A stretch of DNA of 64,000 bases. Origin: Rubricoccus marinus. Lineage in GTDB: Bacteria; Bacteroidota; Rhodothermia; Rhodothermales; Rubricoccaceae. Numbering within the stretch: position 1 is the stretch's first letter; each line of letters opens with the position of its first letter. The stretch spans positions 2,277,342 to 2,341,341 of the forward strand of contig NZ_MQWB01000001.1 in assembly GCF_002257665.1 (NCBI RefSeq), written 5' to 3'. The position numbers and the translations under genes are program-made. The notes beneath the pieces were generated by a model. That model was not told the origin of the DNA. It saw only the letters and a list, made by a program, of their open reading frames with translations, and searched no databases. Shown one piece after another: positions 28,485 through 37,585 of the stretch.

Positions 28485-29765
28485 TCAGCGAGCGGGCACC
28501 ACCGTTCCCTCCACCTCTCCAAAGCCAATGCGCGTTCCGTCTCGCTCGGCCACGCCCGTCAGGACCACCCGGTCGCCGTCGGCCAGGAACTTCCGGCTCT
28601 CGCCAGAGGGCATCGCCAGAGGCTTGCTCCCCCGCCACGTCAGTTCGAGGAAAGAGCCGTAGCTGTCCTCGGTCTCGCCCGAGATCGTACCGCTCGCCAT
28701 GAGGTCACCCGGGCGCGCGTTGCAGCCGTTGACGGTGTGGTGCGCGAGCTGCTGCTCCGGGCTCCAGTAGAGGTACTTCGCGTTGGAGCGCGAGACGACC
28801 TCTGGCGCCGTGCCGTCGTTGCGCATCGCTTCGGTTTCCAGGTGGACTTCCAGCGCGATGTCCAGCGAACGGTTTCCGCTCTGCTGCAGGTACGCCAGAG
28901 GCTCCGGGTTGCCCTCGCTTTCGTCCTGCGCCTCGCCCGCTACGCGGAACGGGTCTAATGCTGCGGAGGGCACTACCCAGGGGCTGATGCTCGTCGCGAA
29001 GTTCTTGCCCAGGAACGGCCCCAGCGGCACGTACTCCCACTTCTGGATGTCGCGCGCGCTCCAGTCGTTGACGAGCACGAAGCCGAAGATCTGGTCCCGC
29101 GCGTCGTCGATGGAGATCGCGTCGCCCAGGTCGTTGCCAGGCCCAACGAAGAAGCCGAGTTCGAGTTCGATGTCCAGCAGCTTGGAGGGGCCGAACACCG
29201 GGGGTGCGTCCTCGGGCTTCTGCTGTCCCTTGGGCCGCACGATGTCGGTCCCGCTCACGACGACGCTAGACGCGCGGCCGTGGTAGCCCACCGGGAGGTG
29301 CAGCCAGTTGGGCATGAGCGCGTTCTCTGGACCGCGAAACATCGTCCCCACGTTTGTCGCGTGCTGGCGCGAGGAATAGAAGTCCGTGTAGTCCCCGATC
29401 GTCGCCGGGAGGTGCATCGCGACCTCCGCCAGAGGCGTGAACGCGGCCTCGCGGTGGGTTTCCGAGCCGCGGAGGTCGTCCGGGCCGTCGGCGCTCAACA
29501 AGTCCTGCAAGCGGCCGCGGACGGCGTCCCACGACGGCTTGCCGAGCGCCATGAATGCGTTGAGCGTGCCGTGGAAGACCGGCGCGCGCCCGGCCTCTGG
29601 CGCGGCGATCAACCCGTGCGTCTCGAGGTACGCGAGATCCAGCACGTGCTCGCCAATGCGGACGCCCACGCGGTGGCTCGGATCATCTTGGGTTGAGAAG
29701 ACTCCGTACGGGAGGTTGTCGAGGCCGAAAGCGGTGTCAGCGGGGAGGTCGAGAAAGGCGGTCAT
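28485..29765 (-). CDS. fahA: Fumarylacetoacetase
   Basis: This 426-residue enzyme hydrolyses fumarylacetoacetate to fumarate and acetoacetate, the last step of tyrosine/homogentisate breakdown. An N-terminal SH3-like part (PYGVFSTQDDPSHRVGVRIGEHVLDL) precedes the catalytic mixed-beta roll. Metal and active-site segments are FYSSRQHATNVG, LPVGYHGRASSVV, ELELGFFVG, NDWSARDIQKWEYVPLG and CNARPGDLMASGTISG. The ATG at 29765 gives the usual length; an ATG 14 codons upstream is also in frame. An unknown gene in the same direction lies 106 bases upstream. Confidence 0.95.
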   Translation of the reverse strand: MTAFLDLPADTAFGLDNLPYGVFSTQDDPSHRVGVRIGEHVLDLAYLETHGLIAAPEAGRAPVFHGTLNAFMALGKPSWDAVRGRLQDLLSADGPDDLRGSETHREAAFTPLAEVAMHLPATIGDYTDFYSSRQHATNVGTMFRGPENALMPNWLHLPVGYHGRASSVVVSGTDIVRPKGQQKPEDAPPVFGPSKLLDIELELGFFVGPGNDLGDAISIDDARDQIFGFVLVNDWSARDIQKWEYVPLGPFLGKNFATSISPWVVPSAALDPFRVAGEAQDESEGNPEPLAYLQQSGNRSLDIALEVHLETEAMRNDGTAPEVVSRSNAKYLYWSPEQQLAHHTVNGCNARPGDLMASGTISGETEDSYGSFLELTWRGSKPLAMPSGESRKFLADGDRVVLTGVAERDGTRIGFGEVEGTVVPAR

Positions 29766-29834
29766 GCGCGGGGTGCAGTCGTCGGGGGTCAGGGCTCGGG
29801 CAGGCATACCGCCGCACGCCGGGATCGGTTCGGG

Positions 29835-29852
29835 CGCCAGAGGCCTCTGGCG
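29835..29852. repeat. Palindromic motif pair between fahA and the unknown gene upstream
   Basis: CGCCAGAGGCCTCTGGCG is a perfect 18-bp pair in the 106-base gap between two co-oriented minus-strand genes. Confidence 0.9.
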
Positions 29853-29871
29853 TGGCGAGAGATCGCGCGGC

Positions 29872-30819
29872 CTACTCGGCGGGGGCCATCCAGCCGAGAG
29901 CGCGGAGGTCCTCGATGGGCTCGTCGAACGAGCACGAGCCGTAGGAAAGAGCCCGCCGCTGGCGTGCTTCGTGGACGCCAGCGGCCTCGACGGCGAAGCC
30001 GCGCCAGGCGAACGCGTCGCCCAATTGGAAGTGGGAGCCGTCCCCGTCGTCCAGGACTTCCGCGATCGCGTCACGGTCGAAGCCTCTGGCAAGGGCGAGC
30101 GTGGCGGCGCCGAAGAGGTTCATAAAGCCGTGCATCTCGGCTCCCACCGCCTCGTCGTAGTTGCGGAACGGATGGTGGAGGCCGGCGGTGGCTTTAAACG
30201 GGGCGTCCGCTTTCGCGCAAGCGGCCACGGCGTCCGCCAGGCGCTCGACGCCGGGGACGAGATCTGGCGTCACGCCGCCACAGCGGAGCTTGAGCGCGAA
30301 CCGCTTCTCGCGCGCTCGCGCGTTGGCCTCCGCGATGCCGTGTGCGGCCTCTTCGATGACCTCTGGCGCGTAGCCGTCTCCGGTCATGGGAAACTCGACC
30401 GCGATGCCGTCGCCGTCCGCCAGAGGCAGGTCCGAGAGGACCGCCGCGAGCGCGCCGGCGGCCTCTGGCGCGGCGCGGAGTTCGAACCGGTCGCAGCGGA
30501 CCCGTCCGGGGTGGCGGGCCTCAAACGCGCGCGCGGCCTCAAGCGTGGCGCGAGCGGTGCCGTCCAGCCCGCCAGAGGCGTCCGTGAGGCCGAGCACGCT
30601 GAAGCCGACCGGCGGCGCCTGGGCGAACAGGTCCGCGTAGGCGTCCAGCGCACTCAGCCGCGCCGCAGGGACGATAAACCGACCGAGCATCCAGGCCTCC
30701 GGACTCTGCCGGTACCGGACGTGGTTGCGGATGGCGGGATCGAGATCAAGCGCGGCGGGAGGGAAGAGCCCGGCGTAGTCGATGATCTCGGTGAGAAACG
30801 CGCGGAATGCGGGCAACAT
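29872..30819 (-). CDS. Uncharacterised protein encoded next to fumarylacetoacetase
   Basis: From MLPAFRAFLTEIIDYAGLFPP at 30819 it is 315 residues, soluble, without signal peptide. Conserved-looking stretches are DYAGLFPPAALD, RFIVPAARLSAL, FALKLRCGGVTPDLVPGVERLADAVAACAKADAPFKATAGLHHPFRN and EMHGFMNLFGAATLA. The regular alternation of short strands and helices with RCGG and KATAGLHHP at strand ends suggests a TIM-barrel-like enzyme. This is inference only. Its position upstream of fahA on the same strand suggests a link to aromatic amino-acid breakdown. The antisense frame continues far upstream, but the start is fixed by the plus-strand TPR gene. Confidence 0.7.
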   Translation of the reverse strand: MLPAFRAFLTEIIDYAGLFPPAALDLDPAIRNHVRYRQSPEAWMLGRFIVPAARLSALDAYADLFAQAPPVGFSVLGLTDASGGLDGTARATLEAARAFEARHPGRVRCDRFELRAAPEAAGALAAVLSDLPLADGDGIAVEFPMTGDGYAPEVIEEAAHGIAEANARAREKRFALKLRCGGVTPDLVPGVERLADAVAACAKADAPFKATAGLHHPFRNYDEAVGAEMHGFMNLFGAATLALARGFDRDAIAEVLDDGDGSHFQLGDAFAWRGFAVEAAGVHEARQRRALSYGSCSFDEPIEDLRALGWMAPAE

Positions 30820-30877
30820 GGGGAGGTTCAGGCCGGTTTCGGGACCCTCTGGGCTGTGCGGGCGTGGAAGGTACGAG

Positions 30878-30885
30878 TAGCTTCC
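30878..30885 (+). promoter_or_regulatory. Candidate -7 box for the TPR gene
   Basis: TAGCTTCC, 69 bases before the ATG at 30955; it fits the TAnnTTC/G pattern. Confidence 0.25.
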
Positions 30886-30954
30886 AGCGCTTCCCCGGCC
30901 GCTTCCGATCCATACATCGGCGCCGTCACCCGCGCCTTTCTTACACCCCACGAC

Positions 30955-32100
30955 ATGAGATTCCGCCTCCCCCTCCTCCCTGCTCTGCTCGCCCTCGCGC
31001 TCGTCGTCGGTGGCGCGGACGGGTGCTCCAGCGACCCGAACGTCGAGGGTGCCAAGCTCAAGATCCGCACCGAGGACTTCGACGGCGCGCTCGCGAACCT
31101 CAACACGGCCCTGGAAGAGGACCCGGACAACGTTGAGGCCCTTCGCCTCAAGTCCCAGGTCCTGACGCTTCAGATGGAGAAGGCCCCCGTCGCTGAGCGT
31201 GCCGCGTTCATTCCTGAGCTCCAGGCCACGATCACCCGCGCAGCTCGCCTCGCGCCAGAGGACGCTGACGTTGCTGCCATGCGCGGGTTCGCGTGGGCGC
31301 AGATGCTCAACACGGGCAACCAGTCGCTCCAGAACGAGCGTACGCCAGCGGCCGAGTCCATCCCGTTCTTCGAGGGTGCGATCGCCGTCAACCCCGACTC
31401 CGTCGGTGGGCACTTCGGCCTCGGTCTCGCTCAACTTCTTTCGAGCAACTCGGCGGCTGCGGCCACCGCGTTTGAGAACACGTTGGAGATGGACCCCGGC
31501 TACACCAACGCCTCCATCTACCTCTCCAAGGCGTACCTCCAGATGGACCGCGGCGCTGACGCCGTGACCGTTCTCGAGAAGGCCCGCACGATGGTAGCCG
31601 ACGAGGACCGCGACCGCCTCCAGCAGGAGTACCTGAACACCCTCGCTTCCAGCGGCCAGTCTGACCGCGCGATTGCGGAGTTCGAGACGCAGGTCGACAA
31701 CTTCCCGAACGACCCGCTGATCCGTTACAACTACGGCACGCTCCTCCTCGGAGTCGACCGGTTCGCGGACGCCATCGAGCAGTTCGAGGCCGCATCGATG
31801 ATGGAGGACGACAACGCCGACGCGTTCTACAACCTCGGCGTGGCTCGCCTCCGCGAGGCCGGACGGATCGAGACGGAAGCCGGCGCGCTGGACCTCAGCG
31901 AGCAGGACACCTACGACTCGATGATCGCCCAGCGTGACGAGCTGATCGAGGGCTCCCTCTCGGCGCTCACCACCGCGCGCGACCTCGCCGACGGCGCCAC
32001 GCGCCCGACGGTTTGCCGCACGCTCGTGACGATCTACAACTCGCTCGGCCGCGCCGACGATGCGACAAGCGCCCAGGCCTGCGCTGACGGTGGCATGTAA
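30955..32100 (+). CDS. Exported tetratricopeptide-repeat protein
   Basis: This 381-residue protein has a hydrophobic N-terminus ending GGADGCSS, possibly a weak lipobox, followed by at least six TPR-like helix pairs: EDFDGALANLNTALEEDPDN, AATAFENTLEMDPGY, ADAVTVLEKAR, DRAIAEFETQVDNFPNDPLIRYNYGTLLLG, ADAIEQFEAASMMEDDNADAFYNLGVA. TPR proteins act as scaffolds in envelope complexes; no specific partner is visible. It holds only one motif copy over 1.1 kb, unlike its neighbours. A strong intrinsic terminator follows. Confidence 0.88.
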   Translation: MRFRLPLLPALLALALVVGGADGCSSDPNVEGAKLKIRTEDFDGALANLNTALEEDPDNVEALRLKSQVLTLQMEKAPVAERAAFIPELQATITRAARLAPEDADVAAMRGFAWAQMLNTGNQSLQNERTPAAESIPFFEGAIAVNPDSVGGHFGLGLAQLLSSNSAAAATAFENTLEMDPGYTNASIYLSKAYLQMDRGADAVTVLEKARTMVADEDRDRLQQEYLNTLASSGQSDRAIAEFETQVDNFPNDPLIRYNYGTLLLGVDRFADAIEQFEAASMMEDDNADAFYNLGVARLREAGRIETEAGALDLSEQDTYDSMIAQRDELIEGSLSALTTARDLADGATRPTVCRTLVTIYNSLGRADDATSAQACADGGM

Positions 32101-32150
32101 GGCCGCCGGTCTTGTGGGGCCTCTGGCGCCACAAGTCTGACTCTCTCTAG

Positions 32151-32188
32151 CGGGGGGCGTGGTTCGCTGCGCCCCCCGTTTTGTTGGC
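32151..32188 (+). terminator. Rho-independent terminator after the TPR gene
   Basis: CGGGGGGCG and CGCCCCCCG form a perfect 9-bp stem around a 10-base loop, followed by TTTTGTT. It ends transcription 50 bases after the TPR stop. The stem contains no genome motif. Confidence 0.9.
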
Positions 32189-32319
32189 CTCTGGCGGGAC
32201 GAGTCTCGCCAAGCCCCCATCTCCCCGGTCTCTCGCGCGACGCCAGAGGCCACCCTTTGACCCCATTGCCTGCCGGCGCTTGCCGCGGACCGGATCCGCG
32301 CGCGCTAGAGGCTCCCATC

Positions 32320-33522
32320 ATGGCTCACATCCCCGACGCCCGCTTCGGCACCCTCGCCGTCCACGCTGGCCAAACCCCCGACCCCTCCACCGGCGCCATC
32401 ATGACGCCGATCTACCAAACGAGCACGTACGTCCAGGAAGCGCCCGACGTGCATCAGGGCTACGACTACGCCCGCGTGGGCAACCCGACGCGGACCGCTC
32501 TCGAAGGCAACCTCGCCGCGCTCGAAGGCGCCGAGCACGGCATCTGCTTCGCCTCTGGCGTGGCCGCCATCGATGCGATCCTGAAATGCCTCAAGCCAGG
32601 CGATCACATCGTCTCGACGGACGACCTCTATGGGGGCACGTACCGACTCATGACGCAGGTGTACGAGCCGTGGGGATTGGACTTCACCTTCGCCAACCTC
32701 AGCGACCCGGCCGACGTGGACGCCGTGTTCACGGACAAGACCAAGCTGCTCTGGATCGAGACGCCGACGAACCCGCTGCTGCGCGTGTTCGACATCGCGG
32801 CGCTGGCCGAGCGCGCCCGCGCCAGAGGCGTGACCGTCGTGGTGGACAACACGTTTGCGAGCCCGTACCTCCAGCAGCCTTTGGCGCTGGGCGCGGACCT
32901 CGTGCTGCACTCAACGACGAAGTACCTCGGCGGCCACTCCGATGTGGTCGGTGGTGCGGTCCTGACGAGCGACGATGACTGGGCAGAGCGGCTCCGCTTT
33001 CTCATCAAGTCCGCCGGTGCGGTCCCCGGGCCGATGGATTGCTTCCTGCTCCTCCGCGCGACCAAGACGCTGCATCTCCGCCTGGAGCGCCACTGCGACA
33101 ACGCCGAGGCTGTCGCGAGCTTTCTCAAAGACCACCCGAAGGTGGGCCACGTCCGCTACCCCGGTTTCGAGGACCACCCCGGCCACGAGGTCGCGGCAAA
33201 GCAGATGCGGCGCTTCGGCGGCATGGTCTCGTTCACGCTCGCCGACGACACCATCGACACGGCCGTCAGCTTTATGCAGGCGACGCGTGTGTTCGCGCTC
33301 GCCGAGAGCCTTGGTGGCGTGGAAAGCCTCGTCTCGCACCCCGCGAGCATGACGCACGGCTCCATCCCGGCGGACGTGCGCCGTAAAGCCGGTTTGCCAG
33401 ACTCCCTGATCCGCCTCAGCGTGGGCGTGGAGGACGTCGAGGACATCCTCGCCGACCTCTCCCAGGCACTCGACTCCATTACCATTGCCGCCTCGCCAGA
33501 GGCCGAGGTGGAGGCTGCCTGA
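32320..33522 (+). CDS. Cystathionine gamma-synthase/lyase family PLP enzyme
   Basis: This 400-residue Cys/Met-metabolism PLP enzyme shows FGTLAVHAGQTPDPSTGAI, PIYQTSTYVQ, YDYARVGNPTR, SGVAAI, DDLYGGTYRL, ETPTNPLLRVFDI, VVDNTFASPYLQQP and the PLP-lysine segment LHSTTKYLGGHSDVVGG. It ends with the typical ESLGGVESLVSHPASMTH...LIRLSVGVEDVEDILADL. Synthase (MetB) and lyase (MccB/CTH) cannot be separated reliably by eye, so no symbol is given. The ATG at 32320 is preferred over an in-frame TTG 21 codons upstream. Confidence 0.92.
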   Translation: MAHIPDARFGTLAVHAGQTPDPSTGAIMTPIYQTSTYVQEAPDVHQGYDYARVGNPTRTALEGNLAALEGAEHGICFASGVAAIDAILKCLKPGDHIVSTDDLYGGTYRLMTQVYEPWGLDFTFANLSDPADVDAVFTDKTKLLWIETPTNPLLRVFDIAALAERARARGVTVVVDNTFASPYLQQPLALGADLVLHSTTKYLGGHSDVVGGAVLTSDDDWAERLRFLIKSAGAVPGPMDCFLLLRATKTLHLRLERHCDNAEAVASFLKDHPKVGHVRYPGFEDHPGHEVAAKQMRRFGGMVSFTLADDTIDTAVSFMQATRVFALAESLGGVESLVSHPASMTHGSIPADVRRKAGLPDSLIRLSVGVEDVEDILADLSQALDSITIAASPEAEVEAA

Positions 33523-33543
33523 GCCCTTAGTGCGGACGCCCCG

Positions 33544-33563
33544 GGCCTCTGGCGCCAGAGGCC
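33544..33563. repeat. 20-bp palindromic motif pair abutting the lptB stop
   Basis: GGCCTCTGGCGCCAGAGGCC ends one base before the lptB stop codon (33564-33566, minus strand), in the 41-base gap between convergent genes. Confidence 0.9.
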
Positions 33564-34325
33564 TTAGGCCTGGTAGCGTTCGAGCGTAAAGTTCTCCCCG
33601 AGGTACCGGCGGCGGACTTCCTCGTTCGCGGCTAACTCCTCCGCCGTCCCCTCTATAAAGATCTCGCCGTCGTAGAGGAGGTACGCGCGGTCCGTGATGG
33701 CGAGCGTCTCGTGGACGTTGTGGTCCGTGATGAGCACGCCGATGCCTTTGTCGCGCAAGCCGCTTACGATGCGCATAATATCCTCGACGGCAATGGGGTC
33801 GACGCCCGCGAAGGGCTCATCGAGGAGCAGAAACTTGGGCTCGGTCGCGAGCGCGCGCGCGATCTCGGTCCGTCGCCGCTCACCGCCACTCAGTTGGTAG
33901 CCCTTGCTCCGCCGGACGGTCTCCAACCCGAACTCGCCGATCAGCCGCTCCACGCGCTCGTTCTTCTCCGCCTTCGCCAGAGGCTGAAAATCGAGGACCG
34001 CGCGCAGGTTGTCCTCTACGCTGAGCTGCGCGAAGATGCTGGCCTCTTGCGCGAGATAACCGATGCCGAGGCGCGCGCGCTTGTACATCGGCATGCGCGT
34101 GAGGCGCGTCTCCTTCTCGCCCTCGCGGCCCAGGAACACGTCGCCCGCGTCCGGCCGCACCATCCCAACGGTCATGTAGAACGTCGTCGTTTTGCCCGCG
34201 CCGTTGGGGCCGAGCAAGCCCACGCACGCGCCCTGCTGCACGCGCAGCGAGACGCCGTCCACGACGGTGCGGCGGCGGTAGCGCTTGACGAGGCCTTCGG
34301 AGCGGAGGACGAGGGGTGCTTCCAT
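33564..34325 (-). CDS. lptB: LPS export ABC transporter ATP-binding protein
   Basis: This 253-residue ATPase of the LptB2FG lipopolysaccharide extractor has Walker [12 protein letters not shown]-loop [12 protein letters not shown] signature [15 protein letters not shown], Walker [16 protein letters not shown], switch histidine [10 protein letters not shown] and the LptB-type tail. The [30 protein letters not shown] ending is diagnostic. It lies 9 bases after the OstA-like gene in an lptC-ostA-lptB operon. Confidence 0.96.
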   Translation of the reverse strand: MEAPLVLRSEGLVKRYRRRTVVDGVSLRVQQGACVGLLGPNGAGKTTTFYMTVGMVRPDAGDVFLGREGEKETRLTRMPMYKRARLGIGYLAQEASIFAQLSVEDNLRAVLDFQPLAKAEKNERVERLIGEFGLETVRRSKGYQLSGGERRRTEIARALATEPKFLLLDEPFAGVDPIAVEDIMRIVSGLRDKGIGVLITDHNVHETLAITDRAYLLYDGEIFIEGTAEELAANEEVRRRYLGENFTLERYQA

Positions 34326-34334
34326 GCGCGCAAC

Positions 34335-36095
34335 CTACTCCGCGTCCTCGGCGCTGGTCTCCACCTCCGCGCTCGCCTCTGGCGCCAGAGGCGCCGGCTC
34401 GGTCTCGCCAGAGTCCTCGGCGGGCGGTGCGTCGGCCGGGAGCGTCTCTGGCGGCGCGTTCCAGTCCGGGTGCGAGAGGAGCCAGGCGGCTTCCCAACCC
34501 GTGAGAAGCGCTTCGCGCGTGGGCTGCTCCTCTGGCGTGAACGTGAAGCCGGGGAGTTGGACCGCTGGCACGAGCGCGCCGGGGTACAGCGTGCCCTCGA
34601 TGCCCGCCGTGACGCGCTTGCCGTCCAGCCGGCGGATCTCGCCTCCGGCGTCGAAGCGGAAGACGAGGCTGTCCGAGCCCAGGCGGATCGCACTGTCCAG
34701 CAGGCCGTCCGACGTGGCTTGATACACCATTGCCTCGGCGGCAGTGGAGACGTGCAGGCGGCGCAACTGATCGTCCAGCACGATGCCGAGCATCCGCCCG
34801 CCCGCGAGCTGCTGCACGCGCCCGAGCGTGGAATCCAGCTTGCCCGCGAACGCCCGGGTGCGGGCGAACACCGAATCGCGCAGGGCGCCGGAGACGATCC
34901 AGAGCGAGTCCGCGGTGAGCTGCGATCCCCGCAGCCACACCGTCGGCCGCTCGTCGCCAGAGGCCCCTGCCGCCTCTGGCGCAGGCCCCGCATAGCCGCC
35001 GATAAGGTCTAGCCGGTCGCGCGGTGGCGTGGCGTCGAGCGTGTCAACTGGGGCTGTGCGGACGAACACCGCTGAGTCGGCCGCGGCGCCGAGGCCCTCG
35101 CGCCAGAGTCGCGCGCCGCCTCTGGCGACGAGCCGCTCGGTTCGCGTCTCCCCCTCCGTCTCGCGGGCAGCGCGCACGCCAGAGGCCCGCACGAGCGTGG
35201 TGTCCACGCGGCCCTCGGCGTCCTGCTCCAGGCTCGCGAGGAGCACGAGGCCGTCTCCCGCCGTCATTTCGGCGGTCTCCGCCTGCCCGTCGTAGATCAA
35301 CGCGGAGCCGAAGAGCACGAACCGGCGGAGGCTGTCCTCTGGCGCCTCCCCGCCGAGCCTGTCCAGGACCACCTGCCCGAAGGCGCGCGCGCGCTCGGTC
35401 CGGCGGAAGTAGACGAGGGAATCCGCATCCAGCCGGTCTCGCTCGCGCACCAGCCGGACCGTCCCCACCACGTCGGCGCGCTGGGCGCGGGCGGCGTACG
35501 TGCCTCTGGCGGCGGTGAGCACGCCAGAGGAGTCCGTGATCGCCAGAGGCCCCGTCAGCGTTGCGAAGCGTCGCTCGGTCTCGTACGTGCCGCTCGGGGA
35601 GGTGATCTCGGCGCCGTCCTGGAGGATGCGGCCGCCGCCGGAGAAGGCGGCGCGCTTGTCGCGCGAGTTGTAGGTCACCTCTGGCGCGAAAAGCACGCCC
35701 CCATCGGCTCCGATTCGGACATCCCCTTTGGCGACAGCAAGCTTGGTCTGCGCGTCGTACTCCACGTCCCGGGCCGTGAGGGTATCATCTCCCGCGACGA
35801 TGCGCACCCGCCCTGACAGTAAAACGCGGCGCCTGTCGTAGAGGGTAGCGCGATCTGCTCGGATCGTGGTCGTATCGCTTCGGAGTTCGACGCTTCCCGT
35901 CAAGCGCTCCACGCGGCCGGTCGTGCTGTCGCTCTCGGACACGCTCTGATCTGCAGAAAGGACTTCGATCGTCCGCGTCTGCGCCTCTGGCGCAAGCGCA
36001 CTCACAAGCAGCGCGAGTAGCACCGCCAGGCCTCTGGCGCCAGAGGCCCATCGGTTTCGCCAGAGGCCCCCAGTCTCCATGGTCCAGTGCATCAT
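34335..36095 (-). CDS. OstA/LptA-like lipopolysaccharide-transport protein (enlarged)
   Basis: This 586-residue exported protein has an N-terminal hydrophobic segment (about 18-35). From about residue 45 come repeated beta-jellyroll units of the OstA/LptA type: VERLTGSVELRSDTTTIRADRATLYDRRRVLLSGRVRI..., DRLDADSLVYFRRTERARAFGQV. This fold forms the periplasmic bridge that carries LPS. It is about three times the length of E. coli LptA and has an acidic Pro/Glu C-terminus. The size is common for OstA-like proteins of Bacteroidota-type bacteria. Its ATG overlaps the lptC stop by one base. It contains many genome-motif copies, including one pair inside the signal region. Confidence 0.85.
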   Translation of the reverse strand: MMHWTMETGGLWRNRWASGARGLAVLLALLVSALAPEAQTRTIEVLSADQSVSESDSTTGRVERLTGSVELRSDTTTIRADRATLYDRRRVLLSGRVRIVAGDDTLTARDVEYDAQTKLAVAKGDVRIGADGGVLFAPEVTYNSRDKRAAFSGGGRILQDGAEITSPSGTYETERRFATLTGPLAITDSSGVLTAARGTYAARAQRADVVGTVRLVRERDRLDADSLVYFRRTERARAFGQVVLDRLGGEAPEDSLRRFVLFGSALIYDGQAETAEMTAGDGLVLLASLEQDAEGRVDTTLVRASGVRAARETEGETRTERLVARGGARLWREGLGAAADSAVFVRTAPVDTLDATPPRDRLDLIGGYAGPAPEAAGASGDERPTVWLRGSQLTADSLWIVSGALRDSVFARTRAFAGKLDSTLGRVQQLAGGRMLGIVLDDQLRRLHVSTAAEAMVYQATSDGLLDSAIRLGSDSLVFRFDAGGEIRRLDGKRVTAGIEGTLYPGALVPAVQLPGFTFTPEEQPTREALLTGWEAAWLLSHPDWNAPPETLPADAPPAEDSGETEPAPLAPEASAEVETSAEDAE

Positions 36096-36850
36096 TACTC
36101 CTGTACGTCGATCTCGCCGCGCATCTGCGAGAACGAGTAGCGCGATAGGTCCGCGTTCGCCGTCAGACCCACGCCGCGTATTCGCTCGCCGGGGCCGGTA
36201 AACGAGAACGCCCCGGGCGCGCGGAAGCGCGAGCCATCCCAGGTCACGCGGGCGGACCGCAGCGAGCGGCCACCGCCCGCGTCGACGAACACGTCGCCCT
36301 CGGCGGTGTAGCGGCCGCCGTCCAGCCGACCGGAGATCGTCCGCGCCCGGATCTTCGCGTTCGCAGCGCCTCGCACGTCTACGCGCGCCTCGCCAGAGGC
36401 GGAGAAGTCGCCGCCGCTGGTGTAACGAAGCCGGTTGGCTTCGATGGCCGTTGCGCCGTCGCCGAACGTCTCGGCCTTGACGCCGCCGTCCGCCACGAGC
36501 CGCTTCTGGCGCTCGTAGTACCACGCCTGCCGCGCCGAGATCGTGGCGCTGGGTTCTCCGCTCTCGTCGAAAAGCTGGACAGTGATGCGGGCCTGCACAG
36601 AGTCCGGCGTTTGGGGCGGCGGCCCGAGGTAGACGTAGGCGGTGTCCGGGCGGTCGAACCGCGCCATGTACGGCGCGCCGAGCGCGAGCGACTGGCGCCC
36701 GTCTTCCGACACGCGGAGCTCGGCGTTCCAGCTTTCCCCGTCGGGCAAGTCCTCCACCGTCATGCCCTCTGGGAGCCCGGCGCTTGAGCGCGCGCAGCCG
36801 CTGGCGGCGAGCGCCAGAAGCGCGAGGAGGAACGGGAAGCGGTGCGGCAT
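36095..36850 (-). CDS. lptC: LPS export protein LptC
   Basis: This 251-residue lipoprotein-like protein has a signal ending in the lipobox AASGC (Cys18) and a single OstA-type jellyroll: MARFDRPDTAYVYL, VQLFDESGEPSATISARQAWYYERQKRLVADGGVKAETFGDGATAIEANRLRYTSGG. LptC receives LPS from LptB2FG and passes it to LptA. Family and position (first gene of lptC-ostA-lptB) agree. A candidate promoter box lies only three bases before the ATG. Confidence 0.85.
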   Translation of the reverse strand: MPHRFPFLLALLALAASGCARSSAGLPEGMTVEDLPDGESWNAELRVSEDGRQSLALGAPYMARFDRPDTAYVYLGPPPQTPDSVQARITVQLFDESGEPSATISARQAWYYERQKRLVADGGVKAETFGDGATAIEANRLRYTSGGDFSASGEARVDVRGAANAKIRARTISGRLDGGRYTAEGDVFVDAGGGRSLRSARVTWDGSRFRAPGAFSFTGPGERIRGVGLTANADLSRYSFSQMRGEIDVQE

Positions 36851-36853
36851 GCG

Positions 36854-36861
36854 GCAAGCTA
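36854..36861 (-). promoter_or_regulatory. Candidate -7 box of the lpt operon, nearly touching the start codon
   Basis: TAGCTTGC on the minus strand, three bases before the lptC ATG. If functional, the lpt mRNA would start at or next to the ATG (leaderless). Confidence 0.3.
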
Positions 36862-37166
36862 GCGCGAGGCGTCTGGCGGTACGTTTCGCCCCGGCGGATT
36901 ACCAAAGTCCCTGCACACGAGGCGCCTCTGGCGTGGCAGGCCGCTTGCGCCAGAGGCGGATCTGCGAGGGCGCGTTGGGGTCTCAACGCCCCTAGGCTTT
37001 GGTTTCGCGCCCTGTCTCACGCCCGCACCCGCCTGCACAGCTGAAGGCCCTATCCTCGCCAGAGGCTGGTACGATATTCGACCTGGGGCGTGCGTCAGCC
37101 GATACCCTCTCGGCGACCCCGTTTACCCATTACCCGGGCCCCCTCGGCCTCTGCGCCCACAGCGCC
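36862..37166. other. Divergent gap between lptC and the anti-anti-sigma gene
   Basis: About 300 bases with three or more single motif copies (near 36930, 36950 and 37060) and an AT-rich patch ACGATATTCGA near 37070 that could be part of a promoter for the plus-strand regulatory operon. No small gene or RNA was recognised. Confidence 0.4.
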
Positions 37167-37538
37167 ATGAGCTTCACCATTCAGAAGACCTCCCCCAGTG
37201 CCGCCGTCATCCGCGTCGGCAAAGCCTTGGACTTCCGCAACGCGGCTGAGTTCAAGGCCTCCTGCCAGGAGCACGCTCGCCAGGGCGTCCGCTTCTTCGT
37301 GCTCGACTTTTCCGGCACCGGCATCCTCGACTCCACCGGTCTCGGCGTCATCTTCTCGCTCTACCGCCAGCTGACGCCCGCAGGCGGGCAGGTGGTCTTC
37401 GCGAGCGTGAGCCGGCCCGTTCAGGTCGTCGTGCAGCTGACGCGCACCTACAAGGTGTTCCGCCAGTTCCCGACCGTCGACGCGGCGATCCAGTCGCAGC
37501 ACGCGGCTCAGGCTCCCCGTCCCACAGGAACGGCGTAG
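37167..37538 (+). CDS. STAS-domain anti-anti-sigma factor (RsbV/SpoIIAA-like)
   Basis: This 123-residue STAS protein has the phosphorylation segment FVLDFSGTGILDSTGLG; Ser56 is the likely target. In partner switching the unphosphorylated form binds the anti-sigma kinase and frees its target. It heads a three-gene plus-strand unit with a kinase and a phosphatase. The ATG at 37167 matches the family start; the upstream in-frame extension is rejected. Confidence 0.92.
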   Translation: MSFTIQKTSPSAAVIRVGKALDFRNAAEFKASCQEHARQGVRFFVLDFSGTGILDSTGLGVIFSLYRQLTPAGGQVVFASVSRPVQVVVQLTRTYKVFRQFPTVDAAIQSQHAAQAPRPTGTA

Positions 37539-37585
37539 CGTTTTTCCGGGAGGCTCCGCTCTCCTGGGAAACGCGCGTTGCGGCC

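Noticed and set aside
29872..32253. 793-codon minus-strand frame running through the TPR gene
   Set aside because: Only the part up to 30819 looks like protein. The rest is antisense to a clear TPR gene and low in complexity.
34335..36986. 883-codon minus-strand frame covering lptC and the OstA-like gene
   Set aside because: lptC in another frame is well supported by its lipobox and fold, and the OstA-like protein starts properly at 36095.
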